Notes: generated by a model not told the origin, from the letters alone. DNA of 64,000 bases from Aquificota bacterium (GCA_013153635.1 JAADDZ010000026.1:56652-120651), one strand, 5' to 3'; counted from the first letter of the stretch, positions 17,202 through 25,455 are shown. Numbers and translations are program-made.

Positions 17202-17919
17202 TGGATAGATATTTATGTATCATGTTCCTTATTTTCATCATAGTTTTCGTATGTATCTGGGAGATTCTCGATTCAGTAAGACCTAAAACCTCTCCAATCT
17301 CTTTCATTGAAAGCTCTTCATAGTAATAAAGGCTGATAACTAATCTCTCCTTTTCGTTTAATTTAGATATTATATCAGATAATATCTCTTTCAACTGCTG
17401 TTCCTCTACAAATTTATCAGGGGTATCATCATTGATAGCTATAATCTGCCAAAGTTTTGTAGTACCTTCTTCGTCATTTCCAATACCTTTTTCTATAGAT
17501 ACTAATGTGGAGTTAGATACTTTTTGTGCATATTTCATATACTCTTCTACAGAAATTCCTAGATATTTAGCCACTTCTTCAGCTGTAGCTTCTCTCCCTA
17601 GTCTGCTTTCTACCTCTAGGATTGCATTTTCTATCTCTCTAGCTTTTTGTCTTACATTTCTTGGAACCCAATCAAGCTTCCTAAGACTATCTATTATGTG
17701 ACCTCTGATTCTAATCTCTGCATATGTAGATAGTTTTACTCCTTTTGATGGGTCGTATTTTTCTATAGCATCTATAAGCCCAAGAACTCCTGTATTTATG
17801 AGGTCTTCTTCTGTAACTGTTGGGGGTAAAGATTCTTGTTTTAGTCTATTTACTATGTAATTTATCCTTGGAAGGAACTCCATTATTATTTTGTTTCTCT
17901 CTTCTGTTGATATTTTCAT
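17188..17919 (-). CDS. RNA polymerase sigma factor, FliA/WhiG (sigma-28) family, complete
   Basis: Alternative sigma factor of 243 residues with all usual regions. Region 2 reads EEDLINTGVLGLIDAIEKYDPSKGVKLSTYAEIRIRGHIID. Region 3 helix-turn-helix is LGREATAEEVAKYLGIS. Region 4 is LSMKEIGEVLGLTESRISQIH. A second family member lies at 61659-62291 in the flagellar operon. This one is intact in region 3, isolated from flagellar genes and coupled to an unknown protein. Upstream are a putative sigma-54 promoter and a hairpin covering the SD. It may be the main flagellar sigma or serve a separate regulon. Confidence 0.9.
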   Translation of the reverse strand: MKISTEERNKIIMEFLPRINYIVNRLKQESLPPTVTEEDLINTGVLGLIDAIEKYDPSKGVKLSTYAEIRIRGHIIDSLRKLDWVPRNVRQKAREIENAILEVESRLGREATAEEVAKYLGISVEEYMKYAQKVSNSTLVSIEKGIGNDEEGTTKLWQIIAINDDTPDKFVEEQQLKEILSDIISKLNEKERLVISLYYYEELSMKEIGEVLGLTESRISQIHTKTMMKIRNMIHKYLSNEGK

Positions 17920-17926
17920 TTTGATA

Positions 17927-17949
17927 CCTCCAAAGTTTCTTTTTGGAGG
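17927..17949 (-). promoter_or_regulatory. Hairpin sequestering the SD of the sigma gene
   Basis: Read on the minus strand, CCTCCAAA (17949-17942), a 7-nt loop AAGAAAC, and TTTGGAGG (17934-17927) form a perfect 8-bp stem. The 3' arm is the Shine-Dalgarno of the sigma gene, 7 nt from its ATG. The 5' arm is an anti-SD copy. Folding would block initiation, as in RNA thermometers or translational switches. The function is inferred. Confidence 0.5.
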
Positions 17950-17957
17950 ATATGTAT

Positions 17958-17973
17958 ATCAAGTTGTGTGCCA
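17958..17973 (-). promoter_or_regulatory. Putative sigma-54 promoter of the sigma-28-family gene
   Basis: On the minus strand, TGGCAC (17973-17968), five bases, then TTGAT (17962-17958). The sigma-54 consensus is TGGCAC-N5-TTGCW. The -24 element is perfect; the -12 element has GA in place of GC. The start site would be near 17947, inside the 5' arm of the hairpin. It is the only convincing sigma-54 match in an intergenic region here. Confidence 0.45.
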
Positions 17974-18045
17974 AAAATGAGAATCGCTTTAAAATCAAGC
18001 AATTGCGGTTTTTTTTCTTTTTCATGGTGCATATTTTTTTCTGCA

Positions 18046-18429
18046 TTAAACTATGATAATTACCGCTATAGCTACTGAATAATTCTTTTCATGAGAAAGG
18101 GAAATCCTTATTTTAAAAGGCTTGTTTAGGAGTTTTTTATTTTTGTCTTTGAGGTGCAGTAAAATTTCTGCAGGGCTGTTCTCTTTTCCTTTTACCTCTA
18201 TCTCTTTAAAAGAGAGATTTACCCCAAAAGCTAAATTAACAGCCTTTATAGTGGCTTCTTTTGCCGCAAATCTTACTGCAAGACATTCATATTTATTTAT
18301 TTTTTTCTTACAGTATTGGATTTCGGAGTCAAAATAGATTTTCTTTAAAAATCTATCTCCATATCTTTTGCAAGCCCTTTCTATCCTTATGTTTTCTACA
18401 ATGTCTATACCTGTAAACAAATCTGTCAT
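18046..18429 (-). CDS. acpS: Holo-[acyl-carrier-protein] synthase
   Basis: Transfers the phosphopantetheine arm from CoA to ACP. The AcpS signature is visible: GIDIVENIRIERA near the N-terminus with its conserved Asp. RFAAKEATIKAV holds the Mg-binding Glu and Lys. The C-terminal RISLSHEKNYSVAIAVI closes the fold. 127 residues. Overlaps aroK by 4 nt, so the two are co-transcribed. Confidence 0.93.
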   Translation of the reverse strand: MTDLFTGIDIVENIRIERACKRYGDRFLKKIYFDSEIQYCKKKINKYECLAVRFAAKEATIKAVNLAFGVNLSFKEIEVKGKENSPAEILLHLKDKNKKLLNKPFKIRISLSHEKNYSVAIAVIIIV

Positions 18430-18935
18430 AGTATCCCTGCTAATTTTAATAAAAATGTGATTTCTTTGACAGTATCTTCTGGAGTTTGTTTTTCTGTATC
18501 TATTTTAAAGTCTGCCAATTTATAGATAGTTTCCCTTTCTTTGAACAGTTGCGTTAACTTATCTTTTGGTAAATTTAAAATAGGTCTTGTTTTGTCGTTT
18601 ATGCATCTTTTTAAGACTGTATCTAAAGATACCTTTAACCATATGACTGTACCTGTTTTTTTCATAAGGTTCATATTTTCAATATCTGCTCCAAGACCGC
18701 CTCCTGTAGACACTATCAATCCTTTTTTTTGGGATATTTCTTTCATCTTTTCTTTTTCTAGCTGTCTAAAATATTCTTCTCCATAGTTTTTAAATATATC
18801 TGCTATTTCGGTTTTTGTTTCTTCCTCTATTAATTTATCTATATCCACAAATTTTAAACCTGTCTCTTTTGATAGTAGCTTTCCGATGGTGGTTTTCCCA
18901 CTACACATAAAACCAACTAAATATATATTACTCAT
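18426..18935 (-). CDS. aroK: Shikimate kinase
   Basis: Phosphorylates shikimate in aromatic amino-acid synthesis. P-loop GFMCSGKTTIGK is at the N-terminus. VDIDKLIEEE carries the substrate-binding Asp. The FRQLEKEKM Arg and the STGGG loop are both family motifs, with a lid region around NDKTRPIL. 169 residues, full length. Its C-terminal codons overlap acpS. Confidence 0.94.
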   Translation of the reverse strand: MSNIYLVGFMCSGKTTIGKLLSKETGLKFVDIDKLIEEETKTEIADIFKNYGEEYFRQLEKEKMKEISQKKGLIVSTGGGLGADIENMNLMKKTGTVIWLKVSLDTVLKRCINDKTRPILNLPKDKLTQLFKERETIYKLADFKIDTEKQTPEDTVKEITFLLKLAGIL

Positions 18936-19013
18936 ACTTTATATACTCCTGAATATTTGTGGTATGATAAAATTATCTGTCAAAAAAATTATAGAATACA
19001 AATGGGGTTAAAG

Positions 19014-19529
19014 ATGAGGTTTCTCTTTATCGCTTTTTCTAGTTTATTTATTACTAGTTTTTCCTCTGGAAAAGATAACACTTACCTGTATGAGAATTAT
19101 GCATACAAAGACTTAAGCAGAAAAATAATAGTAAAAGGCAAAGTTTGGGACGAAATAGTAGCGTTAGAAGCTAGTACAAGATACGAATTTATAATACCTA
19201 TCTCTGTTTTTCTAAACAAAGAGCCTTTTTTCTTATTTAGGAACAAATATCTAAAAAATCCTAACTACAAAAGATGCTTCCTAAATGGGAAAGCAGGTTC
19301 TAATCTAGAATTAAAGAAGGTATTTGTTATCCTCAACGAGTTAGTCTGTGTGAATTCAGATGGAGTTCCCACTTTGAAAAAACCGATAAAAGGTTACCTT
19401 TTAGATGAAAATACTGACCTTGGTGTGTCTGGAAAAGTTGTAAAAATAGAACTGTTAAAAGGAAAAAAGTTAAAAGCTATAAAACTAAATGGAAATCAAA
19501 AGGTTATATCTGTATTTGAACTAGAGTGA
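19014..19529 (+). CDS. Uncharacterised exported protein
   Basis: No family recognised. From ATG 19014 the protein begins MRFLFIAFSSLFITSFSSG, a signal peptide, giving 171 residues. The mature part is mixed beta with two cysteines (KRCFLN, LVCVNS) that could form a disulfide. The frame is open from 18957, but those upstream residues would bury the signal peptide. SD is weak. TATGAT near 18963 may be a -10 box. It converges on tadA with a 2-nt gap. Probably periplasmic. Confidence 0.65.
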   Translation: MRFLFIAFSSLFITSFSSGKDNTYLYENYAYKDLSRKIIVKGKVWDEIVALEASTRYEFIIPISVFLNKEPFFLFRNKYLKNPNYKRCFLNGKAGSNLELKKVFVILNELVCVNSDGVPTLKKPIKGYLLDENTDLGVSGKVVKIELLKGKKLKAIKLNGNQKVISVFELE

Positions 19530-19531
19530 CA

Positions 19532-19987
19532 TCATTTTCGTAATGATTTAAAAAATTCTTGTAAAAGCTCTTTTGGTTTATCCATCTGGATAAACTCATA
19601 ATCCACACGAAAAGGAAGTCCTGAATCAAAGATATTTAGATTACTTACAACCGCTCCCCCTTTTGTATCAGTTACACAAAATATGACCTTTTTGATTCTT
19701 GCCTGCATTACAGCTCCAGCACACATCGCACATGGTTCTAAAGTGGTATACAAAATACAGTCATCAAGACGCCAGCTGTTTAGTTTTTTTGATGCTTCTT
19801 GTATGGCTACTATCTCTGCATGGTATAGAGGGTTTTGTTTAGATATTCTTTGATTATGCCCTTTGGATATGATTTTCCCATCTTTAACGACTACTGCACC
19901 TACAGGAACTTCTCCTTTTTTTAGTGCTTTTATAGATTCTAAATAGGCTTGCTCCAAAAATCGTTTGTGTTCCAATATCTTTTCCAT
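19532..19987 (-). CDS. tadA: tRNA-specific adenosine deaminase TadA
   Basis: Converts A34 to inosine in tRNA-Arg(ACG). The zinc site is complete: His56 and the catalytic Glu58 in HAEIVA, and Cys86/Cys89 in LEPCAMCAG. NPLYHAEI and the C-terminal helix LLQEFFKSLR match TadA. 151 residues, family length. Divergent from ygfZ across a 48-nt spacer. Confidence 0.94.
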   Translation of the reverse strand: MEKILEHKRFLEQAYLESIKALKKGEVPVGAVVVKDGKIISKGHNQRISKQNPLYHAEIVAIQEASKKLNSWRLDDCILYTTLEPCAMCAGAVMQARIKKVIFCVTDTKGGAVVSNLNIFDSGLPFRVDYEFIQMDKPKELLQEFFKSLRK

Positions 19988-20035
19988 AGAATATAATTAT
20001 TTATAAAAATTTTTTTTGTTCAAGAGGAAAAAGAT

Positions 20036-20947
20036 ATGAAATGGATAAAAATAGATAGAACCAAAATAAAAGTATACGGCAAAAAGGGGAAAGTTTTACC
20101 AAAAGGCTTTTTAGAAGAACATATATCTTTCTTACAAAGTACTCTAACAAATGATATAGCATCTTTAAAAAGTGGGGAGTTTAACTACAACCTATGGCTA
20201 ACTGGAAACGGTCAACCTAAAGAAGAGTTCTATGTGTATAGAGATGATAACTTCTTTATATTAGATACTTGTGCTGATGCAAAAAAGATAATAGATGAGT
20301 TTACAAAAATAAAACTCTCTCTTCAAGTATTTTTTGAAGATTTAACATTAGAATACGCACACATCTATATCTTTGGAGAAGACAGTGAAAAATTTCTAAA
20401 AAACATATTTGAAAATATACCTGAAAAATTTAAATTTTTCAAAAAGGATAACATCTACATAGCACAAAACCCTCTTAGGATAGGAGAAACAGGATTTGAT
20501 ATTTTTGGAAAAATCGAAAAGATAAGAGACCTTTTCCCGAAAAACCAAAAAATAGAAGAGGAAGAATTCGAAGATATAAGGATAAAAAACTGTGTGCCTA
20601 AAATACACAAAGAGTTAAAAGAAGGTTTTCACCCACTAGAAGCGAATATAGGACAGTACGCTTTTTCATTTACAAAAGGCTGTTATATAGGACAAGAAGC
20701 GATAGCTAGAGTACATTTTAGAGGAAGGACTCCAAGAACCCTTACCAAGTTTGTACTACAAGGAGATATTAAAGAAGATGACCAGATATTTGAAGGTGAA
20801 AAAAAAGTAGGAGTTATAACTTCAGTTAGTCCAAAATCAGAAGTAGGTCTTGGCTACATATTAAGAACAAAATTAAAAGAAGATACCCAGTTTCTTACAC
20901 AAAAAGGAAAAGTAAAACCACAAAAAGAATGTGTTCTAAAACTATAA
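20036..20947 (+). CDS. ygfZ: YgfZ/GcvT-family folate-binding protein
   Basis: Tetrahydrofolate-dependent protein that supports Fe-S cluster assembly or repair. The diagnostic motif is KGCYIGQEAIARVHFRGR, with the functional Cys in KGCYxGQE. The N-terminal half resembles GcvT (LQSTLTNDIASLKSGEF). 303 residues. SD GAGGA before ATG. It is 10 nt upstream of folP, linking folate use and folate synthesis in one transcript. Confidence 0.88.
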   Translation: MKWIKIDRTKIKVYGKKGKVLPKGFLEEHISFLQSTLTNDIASLKSGEFNYNLWLTGNGQPKEEFYVYRDDNFFILDTCADAKKIIDEFTKIKLSLQVFFEDLTLEYAHIYIFGEDSEKFLKNIFENIPEKFKFFKKDNIYIAQNPLRIGETGFDIFGKIEKIRDLFPKNQKIEEEEFEDIRIKNCVPKIHKELKEGFHPLEANIGQYAFSFTKGCYIGQEAIARVHFRGRTPRTLTKFVLQGDIKEDDQIFEGEKKVGVITSVSPKSEVGLGYILRTKLKEDTQFLTQKGKVKPQKECVLKL

Positions 20948-20957
20948 GGAGAAAAAT

Positions 20958-22031
20958 ATGGAAAAACCAGTATTTTTAAGACCTATAGACACAAAAATAT
21001 ACAAAGCCTACTTTAAAGACCCTTTTTTAAAACCTATAGAGATAAGGAACAAAGAAGACCTAAAAGATTTGGTTTCATACCTAAAATCAGAAGGAAAAAA
21101 TGAAACAGCAAAAGAGATAACCCAACAGTGGGTCAACTTACACAAACAGCATTTTAAGATAAACTACAAAGGAAAATTTCTAAATTTGGGAACAAGAACA
21201 GCAATAATGGGGATACTAAATGTTACCCCTGATTCTTTTTCAGACGGAGGCAACTTTTACAAAGATGTAGATAGAGCTGTCAGTAGAGCTTCAAAAATGC
21301 TAGAAGAAGGAGCTGACATAATAGATATAGGAGGGGAATCTACCAGACCCGGTGCAAAACAGATAACTCAAGAAGAAGAACTACAAAGAGTAATCCCTGT
21401 AATAAAAGCTATAAGAAAAGAGCTAGGAGATAACTTTCTTATATCTGTAGATACATACAAAGCACCAGTAGCTCAAGCTTCTTTAGATGCAGGAGCAGAC
21501 ATTGTAAACGACATAAGCGGACTTAGCTTTGATAAAAACATGCCAAAAGTAGTAGCAAGGTATGACTGTCCCGTTGTGATAAATCACATCAAAGGTCGTC
21601 CTGAAGACATGCAAAAAGGAGAAATATACTATGATGATGTAGTAGAAGAAATCATAAACTTCCTAGATACACAGATAAACTACGCCAAAAATTACGGTAT
21701 AAGAGAAGATAGATTTATAATAGATGTAGGTATAGGTTTTGGAAAAAAAGTAGAACACAATGTAGAAATAATAAAAAGGTTGGAAGAGTTCAAAATATTA
21801 GGATTTCCTATTTTGATAGGAATATCTAGAAAATCATTTATAGGGACTATTTTAAAAAACCTACTAAGTTACCTAGATATTCCTAGTCCAAAAGACAGAC
21901 TCTTTGGAGGATTGGGAGCTACCGCCATAGCGGTACTAAATGGAGCAAACATTATAAGAACCCATGACGTAAAAGAAACAAGAGAATTTCTTACCATGTT
22001 AGATGTGATTAGAGGATACAAACTTGTATAA
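20958..22031 (+). CDS. folP: Dihydropteroate synthase with N-terminal extension
   Basis: Condenses the pterin pyrophosphate with para-aminobenzoate to dihydropteroate. The TIM-barrel motifs begin only at about residue 85: MGILNVTPDSFSDGG, then ADIIDIGGESTRPGA, NDISG and GISRKSFIG. At 357 residues it is some 75 longer than the common ~280. The extra N-terminal segment (rich in Lys/Glu, starting MEKPVFLRPID) has no domain I know. AAGGAG precedes the ATG. Overlaps cdaA by 8 nt. Confidence 0.93.
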   Translation: MEKPVFLRPIDTKIYKAYFKDPFLKPIEIRNKEDLKDLVSYLKSEGKNETAKEITQQWVNLHKQHFKINYKGKFLNLGTRTAIMGILNVTPDSFSDGGNFYKDVDRAVSRASKMLEEGADIIDIGGESTRPGAKQITQEEELQRVIPVIKAIRKELGDNFLISVDTYKAPVAQASLDAGADIVNDISGLSFDKNMPKVVARYDCPVVINHIKGRPEDMQKGEIYYDDVVEEIINFLDTQINYAKNYGIREDRFIIDVGIGFGKKVEHNVEIIKRLEEFKILGFPILIGISRKSFIGTILKNLLSYLDIPSPKDRLFGGLGATAIAVLNGANIIRTHDVKETREFLTMLDVIRGYKLV

Positions 22032-22851
22032 AAATTTTTACTGGATTTTAGAAAAAATTCAAAATATGGGATTTAACGATATACTAGATATACTGATAAT
22101 ATCTGTTCTCATATATCAACTGCTAAAATTCCTATCAGGTACTAGAGGTTGGCAGATACTCATAGGCTTGATTTTTATACTTTCTATATGGCTGTTTGCA
22201 AAGATACTTCAGCTTCCCACTGTATTATGGATATTTGACAATATCTGGCAGATAGCATTATTCTTGCTTATAGTAGTGTTTCAACCAGAGCTAAGGAGAG
22301 GTTTGGCAAAACTAGGAGAAAGTGGGCTATTCAGCCTTGGAGCCCAATCCCAAAAGAGAGTTATAGATGAAGTTGTAAGGGCGGTTACCTTTCTCGCAGA
22401 GAGAAAAATAGGAGCATTGATAGTCTTTGAAAGAAGTGTAGACCTTGAAAACTACATAGAAGGTTGTGTAAAAATAAACGCAGAGGTAAATCTAGAGTTA
22501 CTTATAACCATTTTTATACCCCAAACACCTCTGCACGACGGAGCGGTTATCATAAAAGACAAAAAAATAGCATCTGCCCACTGTTTTCTCCCACTTACCA
22601 TAAACCCAAACATACCCAAACATATGGGAACACGACACAGAGCGGCTATAGGTATTTCAGAAGAAACAGACGCTATAGCTATAGTAGTATCAGAAGAAAG
22701 AGGAGAAATCTCAATAGCTGTGGACGGTAAACTGATAAAAAATCTAGATGCAATCTCTTTAAAACAACACCTTATAAAATTCTTAGGTCAGCCTCCACCT
22801 TTAATGGAACAGATAAAAAGGAAATTCAAGAAAAAAGGTAAAAAATCATGA
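22024..22851 (+). CDS. cdaA: Membrane diadenylate cyclase CdaA (DAC domain)
   Basis: Makes the second messenger c-di-AMP from two ATP. The N-terminal part has about three membrane helices (residues 15-80). The DAC domain carries DGAVIIKDKKIASAHCFLP and TRHRAAIGISEETDA, the DGA and RHR active-site motifs. 275 residues, like Bacillus CdaA. Start is TTG 22024 inside folP. It is followed with a 4-nt overlap by its usual regulator gene, cdaR. Confidence 0.93.
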   Translation: MYKNFYWILEKIQNMGFNDILDILIISVLIYQLLKFLSGTRGWQILIGLIFILSIWLFAKILQLPTVLWIFDNIWQIALFLLIVVFQPELRRGLAKLGESGLFSLGAQSQKRVIDEVVRAVTFLAERKIGALIVFERSVDLENYIEGCVKINAEVNLELLITIFIPQTPLHDGAVIIKDKKIASAHCFLPLTINPNIPKHMGTRHRAAIGISEETDAIAIVVSEERGEISIAVDGKLIKNLDAISLKQHLIKFLGQPPPLMEQIKRKFKKKGKKS

Positions 22852-23231
22852 AATTCCTAAAAAATCTAATATTCCACAACTTCCATTTAAAACTGTTATC
22901 TTTAATCGTAGCGTTTTTAATGTGGCTAAATGTAACCTCCCAAAAACAGACCCATCTAGAGATATACAGTTATATAGATGTTATAAACCTTAGAGAAGAC
23001 CTAGAGATAGAAGCTATTGAACCAGAAAGAGTAAAAATCATACTAGAAAGCACAGCAAAAAATATACAAGAGCTAGACATCTCAAAGATACATGTCTTTA
23101 TAGACGGCTCTAAACTAAAAGAGGGAGAGAACAAACTCCCAGTAAAAGTTGCAGTAGAAGGTCTAGAACATATTAAAATAATTACTATATCTCCTCCAGA
23201 AGTAATAGTTTATGCTAGGAAAAAACATTGA
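22848..23231 (+). CDS. cdaR: YbbR-domain protein, CdaR-like
   Basis: Probable regulator of CdaA. An N-terminal anchor (IFHNFHLKLLSLIVAFLMWLNV, interrupted by a Trp-Leu pair typical of YbbR proteins) is followed by one YbbR-like beta domain. Firmicute CdaR has several YbbR repeats; this 127-residue protein has just one. ATG overlaps the cdaA stop, so they are translated together. Confidence 0.8.
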   Translation: MKFLKNLIFHNFHLKLLSLIVAFLMWLNVTSQKQTHLEIYSYIDVINLREDLEIEAIEPERVKIILESTAKNIQELDISKIHVFIDGSKLKEGENKLPVKVAVEGLEHIKIITISPPEVIVYARKKH

Positions 23232-23289
23232 AATCTTACCTAAAGATTTATAGATTATTATAATATTCTAATATCAGTGGAGGTACAAA

Positions 23290-24108
23290 ATGAGTTACTC
23301 GATAGATGTAAATGAAGATAACTTTGAAGAAGCTGTAATCGAAAAATCTTATGAAAAACCTGTAGTGATAGATTTTTGGGCGCAGTGGTGCGGACCTTGT
23401 CAGATATTAAAACCAATACTAGAAAAGCTTGCACAAGAATATGGCTTTGTTTTAGCAAAAGTAAACGTAGATGAAAATCAAAACCTTGCACATCAGTTTG
23501 GAGTTCAAGGGATTCCAGATGTAAAAATTATGATAAATGGAAAAGTAGTAGATGAATTTGTAGGAGCTTTACCAGAATCAAAAATAAGAGAGATTCTATC
23601 AAAACATATCAAGACAGATGTAGACAAACTCTTAGAAGAAGCAAAAATAGAAGTATTAAACGGAAACAGAGAAAAAGCAGAAGAGATTTTTAGATACCTA
23701 CTAGACAAACATCCCCAAAACAAAAAAGTGATTCTAGAAGCCGCAAAATTCTTTATAAATGAAAACAAATTAGACATTGCCCAAAAACTTATAGATGAGA
23801 TAAAAGAATACGATAGAGAATATTTTAACGAAGCCCAAGCTATAAAAGAGCTAATAACCTTCAAAAAGGTATGTGAGTCTTCCCAACCAGAAACAGAACT
23901 AGACAAACTATTCAAAGAAGCTTCCTGCGCAGTTTTAGAAGGAGATTACAAAAAAGCTCTAGATTTATTTTTGAAAATCGTCCAAACAGATAGAAAATAC
24001 CGAGATGATGGAGCAAGGAAAGCCATGATAGCCATATTTAATCTTCTTGGGGAAAACGACCCTCTAACTAAAGAGTACAGAAAAAAACTAGCTATGGCTC
24101 TGTACTAA
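23290..24108 (+). CDS. Thioredoxin-TPR protein (CnoX/YbbN-like)
   Basis: N-terminal thioredoxin domain (residues 1-110) with intact WCGPC redox site and the cis-Pro loop QGIPDVKI. It is followed by helical repeats to residue 272 that resemble tetratricopeptide units. E. coli CnoX (YbbN) has this architecture but lost the CxxC; here it is kept, so it may be both oxidoreductase and holdase. No signal peptide: cytoplasmic. Good SD (GTGGAGG). Its stop overlaps the next gene by 1 nt. Confidence 0.85.
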   Translation: MSYSIDVNEDNFEEAVIEKSYEKPVVIDFWAQWCGPCQILKPILEKLAQEYGFVLAKVNVDENQNLAHQFGVQGIPDVKIMINGKVVDEFVGALPESKIREILSKHIKTDVDKLLEEAKIEVLNGNREKAEEIFRYLLDKHPQNKKVILEAAKFFINENKLDIAQKLIDEIKEYDREYFNEAQAIKELITFKKVCESSQPETELDKLFKEASCAVLEGDYKKALDLFLKIVQTDRKYRDDGARKAMIAIFNLLGENDPLTKEYRKKLAMALY

Positions 24109-24698
24109 TGGTCAAGAAAATATTTTTAACTTTACTTTTGATATTCTCTCTATCAAAAGCTAACTCTTTTGAAGAGTTTATAGAAAAAGCAAAAAAACAC
24201 AAAGGTGTATATATAGAGTTTACCCAGATTTCTCTAATAGAAGGGTTTGACCAGCAAACTTTCGAAGGAAAAGCTTTTATACTAAAAGACAAAAAAATAA
24301 AAATCGAATACACCTCACCACAAAAACAGTATATCCTCATAGAGGGAGAAAAATCTATAACCTATATACCCTCTGAAAATCAAGTAATTATAACAAAGTT
24401 AGACCAAGACCTAGCACTTATAGATATATTCAAACTACTAAGCGGTGCTTTAGAGCTAGAAAAAATATTTTCTATAAAAGCTGAAAAAGATAAATATATC
24501 CTGTTACCTAAAAACCCAAAAATAAAAGAGATAAAAAAAATTGTGATACATTTCAAAGATAAAAAACCCCATGAAATAAAGCTGTACGATACAGAAAACA
24601 ATGTAGTAATAATAAAGATAAAAAAGATAAAATATCTTGATAGTGAACCGAACCTTGATATAAATTATCCAATAGATGTAGAAATCATAACTTATTAG
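24108..24698 (+). CDS. lolA: LolA-like outer-membrane lipoprotein carrier
   Basis: Periplasmic chaperone that ferries lipoproteins to the outer membrane. The signal peptide is IFLTLLLIFSLSKANS. The mature part shows the LolA pattern: GVYIEFTQIS, FEGKAFILKDKKIKIEYTSP, YIPSENQVIITKLDQD, and a string of amphipathic beta strands. 196 residues. LolA proteins diverge widely; the fold pattern and length support the call. Translationally coupled to the thioredoxin-TPR gene. Confidence 0.78.
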   Translation: MVKKIFLTLLLIFSLSKANSFEEFIEKAKKHKGVYIEFTQISLIEGFDQQTFEGKAFILKDKKIKIEYTSPQKQYILIEGEKSITYIPSENQVIITKLDQDLALIDIFKLLSGALELEKIFSIKAEKDKYILLPKNPKIKEIKKIVIHFKDKKPHEIKLYDTENNVVIIKIKKIKYLDSEPNLDINYPIDVEIITY

Positions 24699-24706
24699 GA
24701 GCTAAT

Positions 24707-25156
24707 ATGAGTTTAGGAAAGATTGTTGCGATTATTATTACGATAACAGCCTTGGCTATTGTGCTATCTTTTGTTTTCTTAAAAACCAAGTACAGCTATA
24801 CTGTAGCTTTGATAGGGTCTTCTATAATTGTCTTTTCTTTCCTTATATGGCTAAACGATAAACATTTTAACGAAAGGATAAATATAAGGGTATTCTCTAT
24901 AAAAGATAAAAAATTTGTCCAAGATGTAATAACAAGACAGATGAATATGCACGGAATCACAAAAGTGGTAGAAAAAGAAAACACTGTTGAGTACTACAGA
25001 GGAAAACATCTAGCTGGAAAAGTAAAATTTAGAACAGACCAAGAGGGAAAACCTGTAAAAGTTGATGATAAATATATTATAGAAGTAGAAGCCCCAGAAT
25101 ACATACTTCATAATATAGACCATGAAGTATGGAGTCTCATAGGTAAAAGAAAATGA
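24707..25156 (+). CDS. Uncharacterised two-helix membrane protein
   Basis: No family recognised. 149 residues. Two membrane helices at about residues 5-25 and 30-50 (IVAIIITITALAIVLSFVF; YTVALIGSSIIVFSFLIWL). A soluble charged domain follows, with FVQDVITRQMNMHGITKV and a beta-rich tail. TAGGAG upstream of ATG. Overlaps the cupin gene by 4 nt, so it belongs to the same transcript. Confidence 0.7.
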   Translation: MSLGKIVAIIITITALAIVLSFVFLKTKYSYTVALIGSSIIVFSFLIWLNDKHFNERINIRVFSIKDKKFVQDVITRQMNMHGITKVVEKENTVEYYRGKHLAGKVKFRTDQEGKPVKVDDKYIIEVEAPEYILHNIDHEVWSLIGKRK

Positions 25157-25455
25157 GTGTAAGCGTAAAAAGGACAAACATTATAGACAAAGAAAAGATA
25201 AAAAAACTTTTACAAAAAGAAGGCTACACAAACATATATATATGGTGTGATGATAAAGATACTTTTTACGACTGGCATACCCACCAATACAATGAAGTAA
25301 GGTGGGTGTATGACGGCTCTATCATAATAGGACATAAAGAGGGAGAGATAAAATTAGAACCCGGAGATAGATTAGAGATAAAAGCAGGAACTAAACATTG
25401 GGCTAAAACAGACACAGGTGTATGTTATGTATGTGCAAGTAAGTATGAGTCATAA
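25153..25455 (+). CDS. Small cupin-domain protein
   Basis: Single-domain cupin of 100 residues. Metal-ligand pattern: HTHQYNEVRWVYDG (His, His, Glu), then LEPGDRLEIKAGTKHWAK (Pro-Gly turn and final His). A CYVCASKY tail has two closely spaced cysteines. Substrate unknown; such cupins include small dioxygenases and sugar-binding proteins. Last gene of the folate/c-di-AMP/thioredoxin run; its 3' end overlaps convergent truB by 6 nt. Confidence 0.75.
   Translation: MSVSVKRTNIIDKEKIKKLLQKEGYTNIYIWCDDKDTFYDWHTHQYNEVRWVYDGSIIIGHKEGEIKLEPGDRLEIKAGTKHWAKTDTGVCYVCASKYES

Noticed and set aside
17966..18007. A sigma-28-like element (TAAAGCGA-N11-GGCACACA) before the 17919 sigma gene
   Set aside because: The -35 and spacing look right but the -10 half matches only about 3 of 8 bases. 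The overlapping sigma-54 match is better.
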